NCBI RefSeq assembly: GCF_020731285.1
Contig: NZ_JAJFOW010000006.1
Location: 1-64,000 of the forward strand
Direction: 5' to 3'
Length of the DNA: 64,000 nucleotides
Origin: Cohnella baijiui
GTDB taxonomy: Bacteria; Bacillota; Bacilli; Paenibacillales; Paenibacillaceae
Translations under genes and position numbers: made by a program
Part shown: positions 34,861 through 43,383 of the stretch, piece after piece
How positions within the stretch are numbered: position 1 is the stretch's first letter
Layout of the letters: the number at the start of each line of letters is the position of its first letter
Notes under the pieces: model-generated
What the model saw: the letters and a program-made list of their open reading frames with translations, nothing else
The model's database searches: none
What the model was told of the DNA's origin: nothing

Positions 34861-35553
34861 TTGACGAAGATCCTAATCATTGAGGATGATCCGATCGTAG
34901 GCGAGATGTTGACCCTGTACCTCGCCGAGGAGGGGTTCGAGGTGAGGCGCGTCGAAACGGCGCGCGCGGGGTTTCGGGAGCTCGAAACGTACAGCCCGGA
35001 CGTGCTCATCCTCGATCTGGTGCTGCCCGATGCCGAAGGTACGGAGCTATGTGCCCAATTTCGACAACATTCGCAGGTGCCGATGATCGTGACGTCCATG
35101 AAAACCGCCGTCGCCGACCGTATCCAGGCGATCAGCTCGGGGGCAGACGACTACCTATGCAAGCCGTTCAGCATGCAGGAGCTCAAGGTTCGGATTCAAG
35201 CGCTTCTCCGCCGCACCTTGATCCGCCACCCGCACGGTGGCGATACCTCGGGCGAAGCCGCGGATGCCGCGCGGATATCGCTCGACACGGAACGCCGGAC
35301 GATTCTGCTGAACGGACAGCCGATCGAGACGACGTTCTCGGAATACGAGATGATGAAGCTGTTCTGCCAGCATCCGGGACGGGTGTTCACCCGAGAGGAA
35401 TTGCTGAACGCGGTTCGAGGCATCGATTCCATCGTAAGCGCCCGCGCGATGGACGTCCATATTACGCATCTGCGGCGCAAGCTCGAAGATAACCCCAAAG
35501 AGCCCCGACACATCAAGACCGTGTGGGGCGTAGGATATAAATTTCTTTATTAG
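34861..35553 (+). CDS. OmpR-type response regulator
   Basis: 230-aa regulator: receiver domain (ILIIEDDPIVGEML; Asp in VLILDLVLPDAEG; Lys in DDYLCKPFSMQEL) and winged-helix domain (MDVHITHLRRKLEDNPKEPR). The start is most likely TTG 34861, 5 nt after GGTGGAGAG; a TTG overlapping the kinase stop has no such site. Probable partner of the hybrid kinase via HPt. Its stop overlaps that of convergent glpX by 3 nt. Confidence 0.93.
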   Translation: MTKILIIEDDPIVGEMLTLYLAEEGFEVRRVETARAGFRELETYSPDVLILDLVLPDAEGTELCAQFRQHSQVPMIVTSMKTAVADRIQAISSGADDYLCKPFSMQELKVRIQALLRRTLIRHPHGGDTSGEAADAARISLDTERRTILLNGQPIETTFSEYEMMKLFCQHPGRVFTREELLNAVRGIDSIVSARAMDVHITHLRRKLEDNPKEPRHIKTVWGVGYKFLY

Positions 35554-36530
35554 GCGCGAGCCTCGGAAGCTTCCAGCAGCGTCTTGTTCGGCAGATAGTG
35601 CAGCGAACGGATGAAGCGAATCGTACGGGTGGAGCTGCGCATGACGATCGAATGCGTCTCCGCCCGCCGATCGGCCAAGTAGCGGACGCCGCCGAGGAAT
35701 TCGCCCGGCGTTACGCCGGTCGCGGCGAAGATGACGTCCCCGGTGCCGACCATATCCGCCATCGTAAGCACGCGGTACGGATCGGAGATCCCCATTTGAA
35801 CGCAGCGATTGTATTCGTTGCCGTCCGCGGGCATGAGCCTTCCTTGCAGCTCGCCGCCCAGACACTGGAGCGCCGCCGCGGCGAGGACGCCTTCGGGCGC
35901 GCCGCCGGAGCCGACGTATAGATCGATGCCCGCCTCCGGAAAGGCGGGCGCCATCGCGCCGGCCACGTCGCCGTCGGACAGGAACTTGATGCGGACGCCC
36001 GCCTTGCGAAGGCAGCGGACGAGCGACTCGTGACGGATACGGTCGAGGATCATGACCGTGAGGTCCGGAATCTTCTTGCCGAGCGCCTCCGCGGCTTTGC
36101 GGAGCGTCGTCTCGATTGGATCCGTCAGGCTCAGCTTGCCCGCCAGAGCCGGGCCGACGGCCAGCTTTTCCATATACATATCCGGCGCGTGCAGCAGATT
36201 TCCTTTGCTCGCCACGGCGATGACGGACATGGCGTTGTTCAGCCCTTTGGCCACGATCTCCGTGCCTTCGAGCGGATCGACGGCGACATCCACCTCCGGA
36301 CCGTTGGCGCTGCCTACCGCTTCGCCGATATAGAGCATCGGCGCCTCGTCCATCTCGCCTTCCCCGATGACGACCGTCCCTTGAATCGAAACGGTATCGA
36401 ACATGGCCCGCATTGCGGCGGTCGCCGCGCCGTCGGCTCCGTGTTTGTCTCCCCGACCCATCCAGGGCGCCGAAGCCAGCGCCGCCAGCTCCGTGACACG
36501 TACGATTTCAAGCGCAAGCTCTCTCTCCAT
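35550..36530 (-). CDS. glpX: Fructose-1,6-bisphosphatase class II
   Basis: 326-aa GlpX. Signature motifs: GRGDKHGADGAATAAM, VIGEGEMDEAPMLYIGE, VAVDPLEGTEIVAKGLNN, and VGSGGAPEGVLAAAALQCLG. It hydrolyses fructose-1,6-bisphosphate in gluconeogenesis. It follows the PPDK-regulatory-type gene and ccpN on the same strand, a logical gluconeogenic neighbourhood. Confidence 0.95.
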   Translation of the reverse strand: MERELALEIVRVTELAALASAPWMGRGDKHGADGAATAAMRAMFDTVSIQGTVVIGEGEMDEAPMLYIGEAVGSANGPEVDVAVDPLEGTEIVAKGLNNAMSVIAVASKGNLLHAPDMYMEKLAVGPALAGKLSLTDPIETTLRKAAEALGKKIPDLTVMILDRIRHESLVRCLRKAGVRIKFLSDGDVAGAMAPAFPEAGIDLYVGSGGAPEGVLAAAALQCLGGELQGRLMPADGNEYNRCVQMGISDPYRVLTMADMVGTGDVIFAATGVTPGEFLGGVRYLADRRAETHSIVMRSSTRTIRFIRSLHYLPNKTLLEASEARA

Positions 36531-36583
36531 TCGGTTGTCCTCCCCATTCGATCGTGCAGAGCTTCATACGGCCTGTGTGGACA

Positions 36584-37390
36584 TTACTCGAGCAGCGACA
36601 TGATCAGGCCTGCGGTCTCTTCGATCGCGCGCTCCGTCACGTCGATGACGGGGCAGCCCAGCCGTTCCATGATCTCCTCGGCAAAGCGCAGCTCCTGCTC
36701 GATTCGCGCAAACGAGGCGTAGTGCGCGTGAACCGGAAGCCCGAGCGCCCGCAACCGCTCTGCGCGAATGCTGAGCAGCCGATCGGGCTTCATCGACAAG
36801 CCGACGATCAGCCGGTCCGAACTCATGAACAGCTCCTCCGGCGGCTTGACCTCCGGCGTCAGCGGGTAATTCGCGGTCTTGATGCCCTTGTGTGCCAAAA
36901 AGACGCTGAGCGGGGTCTTCGACGTTCGAGAAACGCCGATTAGGACAACCTGGGCCTGCAGCAGCCCGCGAGCATCCTTCCCGTCGTCGTAGCGTACGGC
37001 GAACTCGACGGCTTCGATCTTGCGGAAGTAATGATCGTCCATCTCGTGCAGCAAGCCGGGCTCATACTTCGGTGCGTCGTCGAACGCGTCGATGAATGCC
37101 TGCATCATCGGACCCATGACGTCGACCGCCCGCACGCCGCGGCGGATCGCTTCCTCCCGCATCGTATCGCGCAGCTCCGGCTGCACCAGCGTATACGCGA
37201 CAAAGCCGCCGGTCTCGGCCGCCTCTGCGATGATCGCCCGCACTTCGTCTTCCTCTTTTACATGGCCGTATCGCTTGATCTTCACCTGCGCGGTCGCGAA
37301 TTGCCGCATGGTCGCCTTGGCGACGGCTTCGGCTGTCTCGCCGACCGCGTCCGAGCAGACGTAGATCGTCTTGTGACGGTCTGCCGACAT
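36584..37390 (-). CDS. yqfL: Pyruvate phosphate dikinase/PEP synthase regulatory protein
   Basis: 268-aa bifunctional kinase/phosphorylase of the PDRP/PpsR family (DUF299). N-terminal IYVCSDAVGETAEAVAKATM; P-loop-like VVLIGVSRTSKTPLSVFLA; DRLIVGLSMKPDRLLSIR and the C-terminal VIDVTERAIEETAGLIM. It switches PPDK or PEP synthase on and off by ADP/Pi-dependent phosphorylation of a threonine. Start ATG 37390 has AGGGGG 7 nt upstream; ATG 37396 overlaps the ccpN stop. The longer upstream frame is out of phase with ccpN and not real. Confidence 0.92.
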   Translation of the reverse strand: MSADRHKTIYVCSDAVGETAEAVAKATMRQFATAQVKIKRYGHVKEEDEVRAIIAEAAETGGFVAYTLVQPELRDTMREEAIRRGVRAVDVMGPMMQAFIDAFDDAPKYEPGLLHEMDDHYFRKIEAVEFAVRYDDGKDARGLLQAQVVLIGVSRTSKTPLSVFLAHKGIKTANYPLTPEVKPPEELFMSSDRLIVGLSMKPDRLLSIRAERLRALGLPVHAHYASFARIEQELRFAEEIMERLGCPVIDVTERAIEETAGLIMSLLE

Positions 37391-37392
37391 GG

Positions 37393-38124
37393 TCATTCCC
37401 CCTGCGACGACAATGCCGTGGCCAGCTCGACCAACGCTTGCGTCAAATTCGTCTTCGTGATCCGCCCTACCACTTCGTATCCGGCGCTGCCGTCCGCCGC
37501 CTCGCCGTTCGGCCGCACGACGGGCAGGCTGCCCACTTGGTGGACCATCATCCGACGGGCGGCCTCCGCGATCGAGTCCTCCGGCGACACGGTCACGAGT
37601 TGGGCATGCTTCGTCATGACCATCCGGATCGGAATGGCGCCCGCGCCCACGTTCCCGATCGCGACCTTGAGCAGATCCTTCGGCGTCACCATGCCGATCA
37701 GCCGACCCTCCTCGTTCGTCACGATCAAGCTGCCCGCGTTGTCGACGAACAGGCTGATGACGGCGTCGTTCACCGTGGCATCCTCCCGGATGACGACGGG
37801 CCGGCTCATGCGGTCCTTCACTTTCCAATCGTGCAGCCGGCGCTGCATGCCGCTCTCGGGCTTCAGCGCACCTCCGGCAAAGTATCCGACCTTCGGTTTC
37901 GCATCGACGAAGCCGAGCATGACGAGGACGGACAAGTCCGAGCGGATCGTCGGGCGGCTGACGCCGAGCAGCTCGGCGATTTGCTCGCCTGTGATCGGGG
38001 CGTGCTGCCGGACAAGCTTGATAATTTCCAGTTGGCGCGGCGTAAGTTCGATGGTCTCCCCCTCCTTCCCGTTCCGGACACTCGGGATCGCCTTGGTTTT
38101 CCGGACTCGCGCGAATGATGGCAA
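37393..38124 (-). CDS. ccpN: CcpN-type repressor: HTH plus two CBS domains
   Basis: N-terminal winged HTH (LTPRQLEIIKLVRQHAPITG, then EQIAELLGVSRPTIRSDLSV) and two CBS domains (DRMSRPVVIREDATVNDAVI; MTKHAQLVTVSPEDSIAEAA). CcpN represses gluconeogenic genes such as gapB and pckA and responds to ATP/ADP. The start is uncertain: TTG 38124 has no ribosome site, while AAGGAGG lies 8 nt before an ATC at 38050-38052 (TIELTPRQ), matching the usual CcpN N-terminus MSTIELNKRQ. A non-canonical ATC start is possible. Confidence 0.9.
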   Translation of the reverse strand: MPSFARVRKTKAIPSVRNGKEGETIELTPRQLEIIKLVRQHAPITGEQIAELLGVSRPTIRSDLSVLVMLGFVDAKPKVGYFAGGALKPESGMQRRLHDWKVKDRMSRPVVIREDATVNDAVISLFVDNAGSLIVTNEEGRLIGMVTPKDLLKVAIGNVGAGAIPIRMVMTKHAQLVTVSPEDSIAEAARRMMVHQVGSLPVVRPNGEAADGSAGYEVVGRITKTNLTQALVELATALSSQGE

Positions 38125-38218
38125 GCTATTTATGATATACCATATCTTGATTTATGACACAATATATAATTTATATAGTGTGATATAAATAACGAATACA
38201 ATGTCGCCTTCGCCGCGA

Positions 38219-38273
38219 ACTAGTAAAAACGGCATCGCCGTCCTCTAAGGACGGCGATGCCGTTTTTACTAGT
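38219..38273. terminator. Long perfect hairpin, bidirectional terminator
   Basis: Two 25-nt perfectly complementary arms (38219-38243 and 38249-38273) with a 5-nt loop. The arms carry AAAAACGGC and GCCGTTTTT, so a strong hairpin with flanking T-run forms on either strand. It lies about 90 nt from the MFS stop and 95 nt from the ccpN start. Confidence 0.85.
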
Positions 38274-38361
38274 GACTTTGATATCCATTTTGTAACGCGT
38301 TATTTTTGGGTCGATCTACTGGATTCCATACTGGCATTGTAGAGCGTGCGCGATCGAATAT

Positions 38362-39615
38362 TTAACGCGGTGAAGCGGTAAGCTCCTTCGCTTCCACTGG
38401 GCTTCCGCTCGCACGATAGGCGGCCCGATTCCATAGCGCAAAGGCAGCCGATATCGCAAACAGCACTGCCGCCGCGACGTATGCGGCTTGAATACCCGCC
38501 AAATCGCTCACTGCGCTCATGGCGAAGACGGAGATACCGAATGTAGCGTACAGCACGGTTCCATGGGCCGAAAACACCCGGGGAAGGACCGCCGCATCGA
38601 CGTTTTTCTGAAACAGCGTCCGCTTGGCGATATCCTTCATCTGGAAAGGCGGTCCCAGCAATAAGCTCATCGCGAGCGCAATCCATGGATTCTGAGCGAA
38701 CGCGAAAGCGAGCGTGATCGCGCCGAAGGCGACGGCGCCACCGATCGCAAAAAGGCCGAGCGAGCGGTCGATCCGGCGGGAAATGGAGAGCGCGAGCAAG
38801 CCGCCCGCGATCGCCCCGATCAAGTAGCTGGCGTTGATAAATCCCCACCACTCCTCTCCCCGGTGCAGCCGCTCCCGCACGAACACGAGCATGAGCGCGC
38901 CCGCCCAGACGCCGCCCGCGACCCCTTCGATCACTTCGGTGACCACCACGGTGCGCAATAGCGGCGATCGCCAGATGACGACCCAGCCGCCGCGGATCGC
39001 CTGCCACCCGGATTCCGGCCGATCGTCCGGCACCGCACCCGGCCGCCGTGGCTCCCGGATGCCGAGCACGGCAGCGAGCGCCAGCACGAACAAGCCCGCA
39101 GCCAGCCATAGGACGCCTCCCGGTCCGATCACGGCTGCCAGCGTGCCGCCGAGTGCCCAGCCTGCGAATTGAGCACTCTGATCCGTCGCGGAGAGGTAGC
39201 CGTTCGCCTGGACGAGCCGTGCCTCCGGGACGAGTCTCGGCAGGAGCGAGTTGCGCCCGGGCGCGACAACGCCTTCGGCAAGCGAAGCGAGCGCAATCAG
39301 CGCGAAGAGGAGTGGCAACGAGACTGCGCCGATCCCGCTGGCGGCGTACATCGCCAACAAAAGCAGAAACAAAGTCTGCCCGCCTTGCGCCGCCTTCAAC
39401 AGAGCGGCGAGCGGGTATCGGCGGATGGCGAGCGGCGCCAGGATGCCGCTGACGAGCAGCCCGCCCATTCGAACGATCGGGACGAGCGCGGTCCAAGTGG
39501 CCGCGCCGGTCTCCCGGTAGACGAGCGTAACGAGGGCGATCACGTAAAAAGCGTCGCCGAACAAGGCCAGCGACTGCGAGGCCCAGAGCATGCCGAATCC
39601 TGCTCGGAATTTCAT
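38362..39615 (-). CDS. MFS transporter
   Basis: 417-aa membrane protein with 12 predicted helices, major facilitator type (similar to MFS exporters annotated for drugs). Internal loop GLVPEARLVQANGYLSATDQ and NPWIALAMSLLLGPPFQMK are recognisable family stretches. Substrate unknown. The same DNA in another frame (38300-39625) also lacks stops because of GC richness and is not a gene. Confidence 0.85.
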   Translation of the reverse strand: MKFRAGFGMLWASQSLALFGDAFYVIALVTLVYRETGAATWTALVPIVRMGGLLVSGILAPLAIRRYPLAALLKAAQGGQTLFLLLLAMYAASGIGAVSLPLLFALIALASLAEGVVAPGRNSLLPRLVPEARLVQANGYLSATDQSAQFAGWALGGTLAAVIGPGGVLWLAAGLFVLALAAVLGIREPRRPGAVPDDRPESGWQAIRGGWVVIWRSPLLRTVVVTEVIEGVAGGVWAGALMLVFVRERLHRGEEWWGFINASYLIGAIAGGLLALSISRRIDRSLGLFAIGGAVAFGAITLAFAFAQNPWIALAMSLLLGPPFQMKDIAKRTLFQKNVDAAVLPRVFSAHGTVLYATFGISVFAMSAVSDLAGIQAAYVAAAVLFAISAAFALWNRAAYRASGSPVEAKELTASPR

Positions 39616-39934
39616 ACGAATCCAAACTCCCCTTTGCTATTCCATTCGAGCGAAGCCTGCGATATGGGCGCGATGGATCGCGCGGGGGAGACAGGTCAAA
39701 TCGGGAAACGGTTCATGCGGGCGCTCCTTTTTTCGTCATTGGACAGCAACGATACTGTAGCATAGGGTTGCCGAATAGGGAAGATCCGGACGGCTAGCAA
39801 AACTTTCGAAATTTGATCCATCTTTCGCGTTCAAATCGTATATGATAATAGAAGACCGTTGGCGCCGGCTTTTGGCCGCTTCGGGCGACGGCTGCCGCGG
39901 ACGAAATCACCTTTTAGACGGAGTGTACACCTTT
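39616..39934. other. Divergent intergenic region, no feature
   Basis: About 320 nt between the divergent MFS and PAP2 genes. Apart from T-rich patches that may be promoters I see nothing. Confidence 0.5.
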
Positions 39935-40597
39935 ATGATCAATTGGCAAAATTGGAAGCAAGCGAAACCCCTTCTCTGGATGCTCGCCATCCCGGGTCTG
40001 GGCATCATCTACACGATTTCGAACCGCGCCGGCATGCACGTTTTTTCGCTGTCGACGCGTCTGGACGATATGACGCCGTTCGTGCCGGCGTTCGTGCTCC
40101 CGTATTCGCTATGGTATCCCTTTCTCGCGGTCGTGCTGATCGGTTTGTTCCGGAAGGACCCGCGCCTTTATTTCCGGACGCTCGCCGCCCTTTGCATGGG
40201 GATGGTGACCAGTTATATCGTCTATGTCTTCTTCCAGACGACCGTCGTTCGCCCGGAAGTGCCGCAATCGCCCTATTGGAGCTCCGCGCTGCTCAACTTC
40301 GTGTACGCCAACGACATGCCCTACAACTGTTTTCCGAGCATCCACGTGCTGACGAGCTATCTGATGATCAAAGCTTGCCGTCCTTTCGGACTTGCCGCGC
40401 GGGGGATGATCGCGCTGACGGGCACGGCGATCATCGTTTCGACCGTACTCATCAAGCAGCATGTCATCGTCGACGTGGCGGGCGGCATCCTGCTCGCGGA
40501 AATCGTCTATGTCGCCGCCGACTGGGTGCTGCGCCAGACGCTGGATCGGTCGAAGGCTCGGGCGGCCGATAGCTACGCCCTCTCCGAAGACCGGTGA
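39935..40597 (+). CDS. PAP2-type membrane phosphatase-like protein
   Basis: 220-aa membrane protein with five or six helices. C-terminal catalytic region of the PAP2/inositol-phosphorylceramide synthase-like type: NCFPSIHVLTSYLMIK (SxxxxH) and IKQHVIVDVAGGILLAEI (His plus Asp). The first KxxxxxxRP motif is not obvious (FFQTTVVRPEVPQ), placing it in the divergent AUR1-like group. It probably acts on a lipid phosphate. Start at ATG 39935 (MINWQNWKQ); upstream in-frame codons look non-coding. Confidence 0.8.
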   Translation: MINWQNWKQAKPLLWMLAIPGLGIIYTISNRAGMHVFSLSTRLDDMTPFVPAFVLPYSLWYPFLAVVLIGLFRKDPRLYFRTLAALCMGMVTSYIVYVFFQTTVVRPEVPQSPYWSSALLNFVYANDMPYNCFPSIHVLTSYLMIKACRPFGLAARGMIALTGTAIIVSTVLIKQHVIVDVAGGILLAEIVYVAADWVLRQTLDRSKARAADSYALSEDR

Positions 40598-40607
40598 TCC
40601 CGGCCCC

Positions 40608-41027
40608 TCACTTCACGAGACGCAGGATCGAGCGGCTCGTTTCCGGATCCAGCTGAGCGTAAGCGCCGGTCGGATCGAGCACGACCTCCACCCTGTCGTC
40701 CTTCGGCGTCCGCCAAATGTCGAATACGACCCGGTTCGCCGACGAGCCGGGAATCGTATTTTCGAAGGCGATCCGGTAATCCGATGTCCGCGACATCGAT
40801 ACGATCGCCGTGCTGCCGTCGACGACGCTCCGCAGCAGCGCCTCCGCTTGCGAGACCCGGTCCGGCTCCCGTATTTCTTTGTATATCTTGTATCGGTCCC
40901 CGTCCGGCCTGCTCACTTGAATGATCCGATCGCTCTCCCTCAGCTCCGCTTTGGAAGCGCAAGCCGCCAGTACGGCGACGAGCGCGATGCAGGCGACCGC
41001 GCATGGCAACCACTTCCGCTTGTTCAA
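40608..41027 (-). CDS. Small lipoprotein
   Basis: 139-aa predicted lipoprotein. Signal sequence KRKWLPCAVACIALVAVLAA with lipobox LAAC at residues 18-21, then a charged mature part ending DPETSRSILRLVK. The start is TTG 41025-41027 after GGGGAGG. The longer frame to 41687 is an antisense-type extension over rhaB. I recognise no family. Confidence 0.85.
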   Translation of the reverse strand: MNKRKWLPCAVACIALVAVLAACASKAELRESDRIIQVSRPDGDRYKIYKEIREPDRVSQAEALLRSVVDGSTAIVSMSRTSDYRIAFENTIPGSSANRVVFDIWRTPKDDRVEVVLDPTGAYAQLDPETSRSILRLVK

Positions 41028-41105
41028 TGCAGACCTCCCCTTCCTTATTTTACCTATAAAATAGGACGCTGCCGGCTGCCGGAAGGTTGCCTGTCCGAAT
41101 AAAAA

Positions 41106-41127
41106 AAACCGCTCGGTTAAGAGCGGT
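41106..41127 (-). terminator. Terminator at the end of the fucose operon
   Basis: AACCGCTC / GAGCGGTT stem with 6-nt loop; leftward it is followed by TTTTTTT. The kinase stop codon lies inside the hairpin. Confidence 0.8.
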
Positions 41128-42637
41128 TCATGTCGCAAAATCGGGCGTATTCGCGTTCCCAATCCGCATTGCCGGCCGGCTCGAACGTCCGGACCGGAAA
41201 AGAGGCTGCCGAGATCCGGCGCGCCTCGCCGAGGTCCGAACAGCGGCCCTGGGCGACGAATTGCAGCAGCAAATTGCCGATGGCGCTCGCTTCGACCGGA
41301 CCCGCCCACACCGGGCGCCCCAGGGCGTCTGCCGTAAGCTGGCAAAGCAGCTCGTTCTGAATCCCTCCGCCAACCATATGGAGGCCGCCGAAGACGCGTC
41401 CCGTCAGCGTTTCCGCTTGGTCCAGCGCCTGCCGGTAGCGGAGCGCGAGGCTTTCCAGAATGCAGCGGACGAATTCGCCTACGGACGTCGGCTCCGGCTG
41501 GCCGGTCTCCCGGCAGTAGGCGCGGATCTTGGCCGTCATCTCGGACGGACCGTAGAACCGGTCGTCGTCCGGATGGATCAGGCTGCGCAGCGGCGCTGCC
41601 TCGCTGGCCAGCCTCACGAGCTCGTCGTAGCCGTAGTTTCCTTCTCCGCGTTCTTCCCATTCCCTCTTGCACTCCTGCAGGATCCACAGGCCCATGATGT
41701 TTTTCAGCAGCTGATAGGTGCCGCCGACGCCGCCTTCGTTAGAGAAGTCCTGCGCCAGCGTGTCCGGACCGAGAAGCGGCTCGCGCAGCTCCGTACCGAG
41801 CAGCGACCAAGTGCCGCAGACGAGGTACGCGAACGGACCGTCCGATGCGGGCACCGCCGCGATCGCCGATTCCGTGTCGTGCGTCCCGACGGCGACCGCC
41901 TCGATCGCCGGGACGTCCAGCTCCTTCGCCACTTCCGGCGACAAGGGACCGAGGCGCGTGCCGGGGTGGACGGGATCGAGGAACAGCCCCCTCGGGATGC
42001 CGAGCCGCTCCATCAGCGGGGCGTTCCAGTCTTTCTCGGCCGGATCGTACAGCTGGGTCGTCGTCGCCATCGTGAACTCGCACGAAGCGACGCCCGTCAA
42101 CAGGTAGACCAGCAGATCCGGCGTGAGCAGGAGCGTCCTCGCGGCATCCAGCTTGGGGGAGCCGGCTTTGCGCATCGCGTACAGCTGGTAAATCGTGTTG
42201 AACGGCATGAACTGAACGCCGCTCTGCCGGAACAGCGCTTCTCGGCCGACGAGCGCGCTCACCTCTTCGATCAGCCCTTCGGTCTGCGCGTCGCGGTAAT
42301 GATACGGATTGCCGAGCAGTTCGCCGTTCGCGTCGATCAGCCCGAAATCCACGCCCCACGTGTCGATGCCGAGCGTCGTCGGCGCGTAGCCCGAATGGAA
42401 CGCTTTGCGGATGCCCCGCTTGATCTCATGGAGCAGCCGCAGAATATCCCAGTGCAGGTGCTTGCCGACCTGGACCGGCACGTTGTCGAAGCGGTGAAGC
42501 TCCGTTACGGCGAGCCGCGACGAGCCGTCCTCAGCGCGGGTCAGCTCCCCGACGAGCGCGCGGCCGGAGCTGGCGCCCATGTCAAATGCCAACGCCGTCG
42601 CGACGGACGCGCCGCCGGCTTCCGTTGCTCTGGACAT
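41117..42637 (-). CDS. rhaB: Rhamnulokinase/fuculokinase (FGGY family)
   Basis: 506-aa FGGY sugar kinase closest to rhamnulokinase. N-terminal ATP site ALAFDMGASSGRALVGEL; sugar-binding LGIDTWGVDFGLIDANGELL; the C-terminal VGGGIQNELLCQLTADALGR ATP/substrate motif. Next to fucI and fucA it most likely phosphorylates L-fuculose, although rhaB-type kinases accept rhamnulose too. The ATG is 22 nt from the aldolase stop. Confidence 0.88.
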   Translation of the reverse strand: MSRATEAGGASVATALAFDMGASSGRALVGELTRAEDGSSRLAVTELHRFDNVPVQVGKHLHWDILRLLHEIKRGIRKAFHSGYAPTTLGIDTWGVDFGLIDANGELLGNPYHYRDAQTEGLIEEVSALVGREALFRQSGVQFMPFNTIYQLYAMRKAGSPKLDAARTLLLTPDLLVYLLTGVASCEFTMATTTQLYDPAEKDWNAPLMERLGIPRGLFLDPVHPGTRLGPLSPEVAKELDVPAIEAVAVGTHDTESAIAAVPASDGPFAYLVCGTWSLLGTELREPLLGPDTLAQDFSNEGGVGGTYQLLKNIMGLWILQECKREWEERGEGNYGYDELVRLASEAAPLRSLIHPDDDRFYGPSEMTAKIRAYCRETGQPEPTSVGEFVRCILESLALRYRQALDQAETLTGRVFGGLHMVGGGIQNELLCQLTADALGRPVWAGPVEASAIGNLLLQFVAQGRCSDLGEARRISAASFPVRTFEPAGNADWEREYARFCDMNRS

Positions 42638-42659
42638 GTCGTCCCCTCCGTATCCGAGA

Positions 42660-43319
42660 TTATTTCATTTTCTGCAGCAGCTCGATGCGGTAAGCTTCGC
42701 TTTCGAGCGACGCGATCTCGCGGTACTCCTCGTCGGTGAGCGCCTTCGGCGTCTTGATGGCGCTGGCGATCAGGAAGATTTTCGCGCTCTCTTCGACGAC
42801 TTCCGTACGGTAATACGCTTCGCGCAAGTTCCTTCCCGTCGTGACGAGACCGTGGTTGCCAAGCAGAATCGTACTGTGGTCGTTCACCTTGGCCACGACG
42901 GTGTCCGCGAGCTTGTCGGTCGTCGGCAGCACGTACGGCACGTAAGTCGTCGTGCCGACGAGCGCGGCCTGGTCGGGGAACATGATCGGCAGTTGGCGCT
43001 CGACCAAGGTGAACGCGATGCAGTAAGGCGGATGCGTATGCACGATGGCGCCGATGTCCGGGTTCGCCCGGTAGGCGAACAGGTGCATCAGCACCTCCGA
43101 AGACGGCCGCAAGCCGATGTCCGTGATGTCACCGGTCTCGATATCGACCTCCACCCACTGCTCCGGAGCGATTTCGTCGAGCGCGAAGCCGCTCGGCGAG
43201 AGGTACATTTTGCCTTCGGAGCGGGCGCTGATATTGCCGCCGGGTCCGACGACCAGCTTGCCCGCGACCGTTTTCTGGGCGTATTTGCAAAGTTCATTGC
43301 GGATATCCATGACGCTCAT
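42660..43319 (-). CDS. fucA: Class II aldolase (L-fuculose-1-phosphate aldolase type)
   Basis: 219-aa class II aldolase/adducin protein. GNISARSEGKMYLSPSGFAL, SSEVLMHLFAY (catalytic Glu region), zinc ligands in AIVHTHPPYC and LGNHGLVTTGRN. It cleaves fuculose-1-phosphate to dihydroxyacetone phosphate and lactaldehyde. Which phosphate sugar is used cannot be read, but the fucI neighbour supports fuculose. Confidence 0.9.
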   Translation of the reverse strand: MSVMDIRNELCKYAQKTVAGKLVVGPGGNISARSEGKMYLSPSGFALDEIAPEQWVEVDIETGDITDIGLRPSSEVLMHLFAYRANPDIGAIVHTHPPYCIAFTLVERQLPIMFPDQAALVGTTTYVPYVLPTTDKLADTVVAKVNDHSTILLGNHGLVTTGRNLREAYYRTEVVEESAKIFLIASAIKTPKALTDEEYREIASLESEAYRIELLQKMK

Positions 43320-43383
43320 GCGAACGAAATCCTCCTTGTCGGGCGCGCCGATGGACGCGCCCCTCTCTCCTGCCGACGTGACG

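Noticed and set aside
36584..37828. 414-codon form of the PPDK regulator
   Set aside because: The first 145 codons overlap ccpN in another frame and are Arg/Gly-rich noise; the start at 37390 has a ribosome site.
38300..39625. Leftward 441-codon frame over the MFS gene
   Set aside because: Same strand but different frame, Arg-rich and lacking membrane character; the 38362-39615 frame gives a clear 12-helix transporter.
40608..41687. Long form of the lipoprotein frame
   Set aside because: The N-terminal 220 codons overlap the kinase gene in another frame and read as noise; the lipobox and ribosome site place the start at 41027.
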